This document shows, piece by piece, positions 62,632 through 63,417 of a DNA stretch of 63,417 nt. The stretch lies in assembly GCA_949298635.1 (NCBI GenBank), contig CASFXG010000006.1, forward strand, positions 1-63,417, written 5' to 3'. The notes beneath the pieces are model-generated. The model ran no database searches. It was not told the origin of the DNA and worked only from the letters and a program-made list of their open reading frames with translations. The number at the start of each line of letters is the position of its first letter. Position 1 is the stretch's first letter. Both the position numbers and the translations under genes were made by a program. This stretch comes from an uncultured Coriobacteriaceae bacterium. GTDB lineage: Bacteria > Actinomycetota > Coriobacteriia > Coriobacteriales > Coriobacteriaceae.

Positions 62632-63417
62632 TGTCCACTCGCGGACACGGGTGCGCATGCCTTCGATGTCGAGTACGCCCTCGGCGAAGCCCTTGCGCAC
62701 GAGCTCTGCTGGTAGCAGCTCGTCGTACTTGTCGAAGTAGGGCACCTCGCCGGGGTAGACGAGGTCGAGGGGGTCGAAGTCCTTCTCTGCCTCCGCTTGG
62801 AGCACGCTCCAGAACGTATCCTCATCTGCGCGCATGCGGAATTGGATGAAGTACGGCCGCGACGGGTCGAGGCCGCGCAGCCCAATCTCGCCCGCGCACT
62901 TGATCTTCAGCAGCCGCTCGAGCGCCAAGAACGCATAGCTTCCCAGCCAAGGGAAGAGCACCCAGGTGTCGCCGCCCAGATTGATGAGGGGGCGCTTCGC
63001 CGCGCCGCTCTGTTCGGCCGTCCACCGTGCCTGGCGCAGGCGCGCCCGTGCGTTGTCGAGCAGGTACGGGTATACCTCGTGCTCCGCCAGCACGCGGCGC
63101 ATGCGCTCGAGCACGTGCGTGTCGATGTCGCCCGCGCAATCGCCGAAGTACGCCGGCACGCGACCTTTCACCTGCGTGCAGTACACAAGGTGGCGCTTCC
63201 AGTCCACTTCCTCCACAAGCCAGCAGTGCCCGGCGATGGCGATGCGTTCTCCCGGGGGCGGCGGGTTCACGATGGTGCCGAGCTCCGCGCTCTCGCAGCG
63301 CACGGTGAACTCCTCGTTCTCTTGGAACACGGCGTAGAACTTGAACGAGTTCGTGATGCGTTCGCCCGCGAGCCCCACGATGAGGCCGCCGCCCTCGGTG
63401 GATTGGATCTGCTCCGT
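62626..63417 (-). CDS. Lhr-like DEAD/DEAH helicase, C-terminal part (runs off the window)
   Basis: The frame is open to the right edge, giving 263 residues without a start; the gene begins outside. The sequence (STEGGGLIVGLAGERITNSF, FQENEEFTVRCESAELGTIV, EVDWKRHLVYCTQVKGRVPA, and LRGLDPSRPYFIQFRMRADE) fits the C-terminal accessory region of large Lhr-type SF2 helicases. Function would be nucleic acid unwinding in repair; confidence in the exact family is moderate because the motor domains are not visible. Confidence 0.65.
   Translation of the reverse strand, partial: TEQIQSTEGGGLIVGLAGERITNSFKFYAVFQENEEFTVRCESAELGTIVNPPPPGERIAIAGHCWLVEEVDWKRHLVYCTQVKGRVPAYFGDCAGDIDTHVLERMRRVLAEHEVYPYLLDNARARLRQARWTAEQSGAAKRPLINLGGDTWVLFPWLGSYAFLALERLLKIKCAGEIGLRGLDPSRPYFIQFRMRADEDTFWSVLQAEAEKDFDPLDLVYPGEVPYFDKYDELLPAELVRKGFAEGVLDIEGMRTRVREWTG

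Noticed and set aside
1-63417. tRNA or rRNA genes, transposases, integrases and att sites
   Set aside because: I scanned for T-loop-like GGTTCGA words with matching acceptor ends, IS-type DDE or Y1 proteins and flanking duplications and found nothing I could support.

Overview
The window is a GC-rich, densely coded chromosomal segment of about 63 kb. Gene content and style fit an anaerobic gut actinobacterium of the Coriobacteriia, most likely Collinsella or a close relative. The evidence is strong purine-rich ribosome binding sites, Lac-family PTS and GH4 sugar genes, a reverse rubrerythrin, an MscL with a zinc-ribbon tail, a BASS-type transporter, many toxin-antitoxin modules, and no aerobic respiratory genes. 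The taxon is an inference from gene content only. No rRNA, tRNA, CRISPR array, transposase or integrase was recognised.

Layout. 1-2 kb: a HicB-like antitoxin, a broken HigB with intact HigA, and a methyltransferase. 2-9 kb: release factor 3 (prfC), mscL, a secreted nuclease lipoprotein, a lipase-like membrane protein and a GH13 glucosidase. 9-12.6 kb: two membrane proteins and DAHP synthase. 12.8-21.4 kb: a Dlt-like operon (adenylating enzyme, PLP decarboxylase-like protein, carrier protein, MBOAT, SGNH hydrolase) directly downstream of a two-component system in the same orientation. 21.7-35.3 kb: mainly housekeeping and unknown genes (patatin-like, DUF2130, DUF389, membrane proteins, hydroxyacid dehydrogenase, nitroreductase, a PurF-like protein without the N-terminal cysteine, ThpR, an HTH-aminotransferase fusion, dCMP deaminase). 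35.5-40.4 kb: a sugar operon with GH4 phosphoglycosidase, PTS IIC, RDD protein, RpiR regulator, IIB and IIA. 40.6-46.2 kb: a winged-helix/RGG protein behind a structured leader, reverse rubrerythrin, a probable type II restriction-modification pair and a HIRAN protein. 46.2-58 kb: SDR oxidoreductase, DExH helicase, BASS transporter, TrmB, a second methyltransferase, MFS carrier, an Elp3-like radical SAM enzyme and a spermidine-synthase-fold protein. 58-62.6 kb: a defence/toxin-antitoxin island with two Phd/ParE-type pairs, an AAA ATPase, an RHH-PIN pair and two copies of a truncated PIN gene. 62.6 kb to the end: the C-terminal part of an Lhr-like helicase.

The most striking property is the number of intergenic palindromes. 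At least ten sequence families (called A to L here) occupy nearly every longer gap. Several begin at stop codons, and three families (A, B and K) also lie in frame inside coding genes: the DExH helicase, the Elp3-like enzyme and a methyltransferase. Many share a GGGGACNG-type core with different flanking words. This looks like an active or recently active population of REP-like, protein-tolerated palindromic elements.

Other candidates for new biology are the decarboxylase-containing Dlt-like operon under a neighbouring sensor system, and an RNA leader that can pair with the ribosome binding site of a winged-helix/RGG protein. All functional statements are from reading the sequence; no database search was run.
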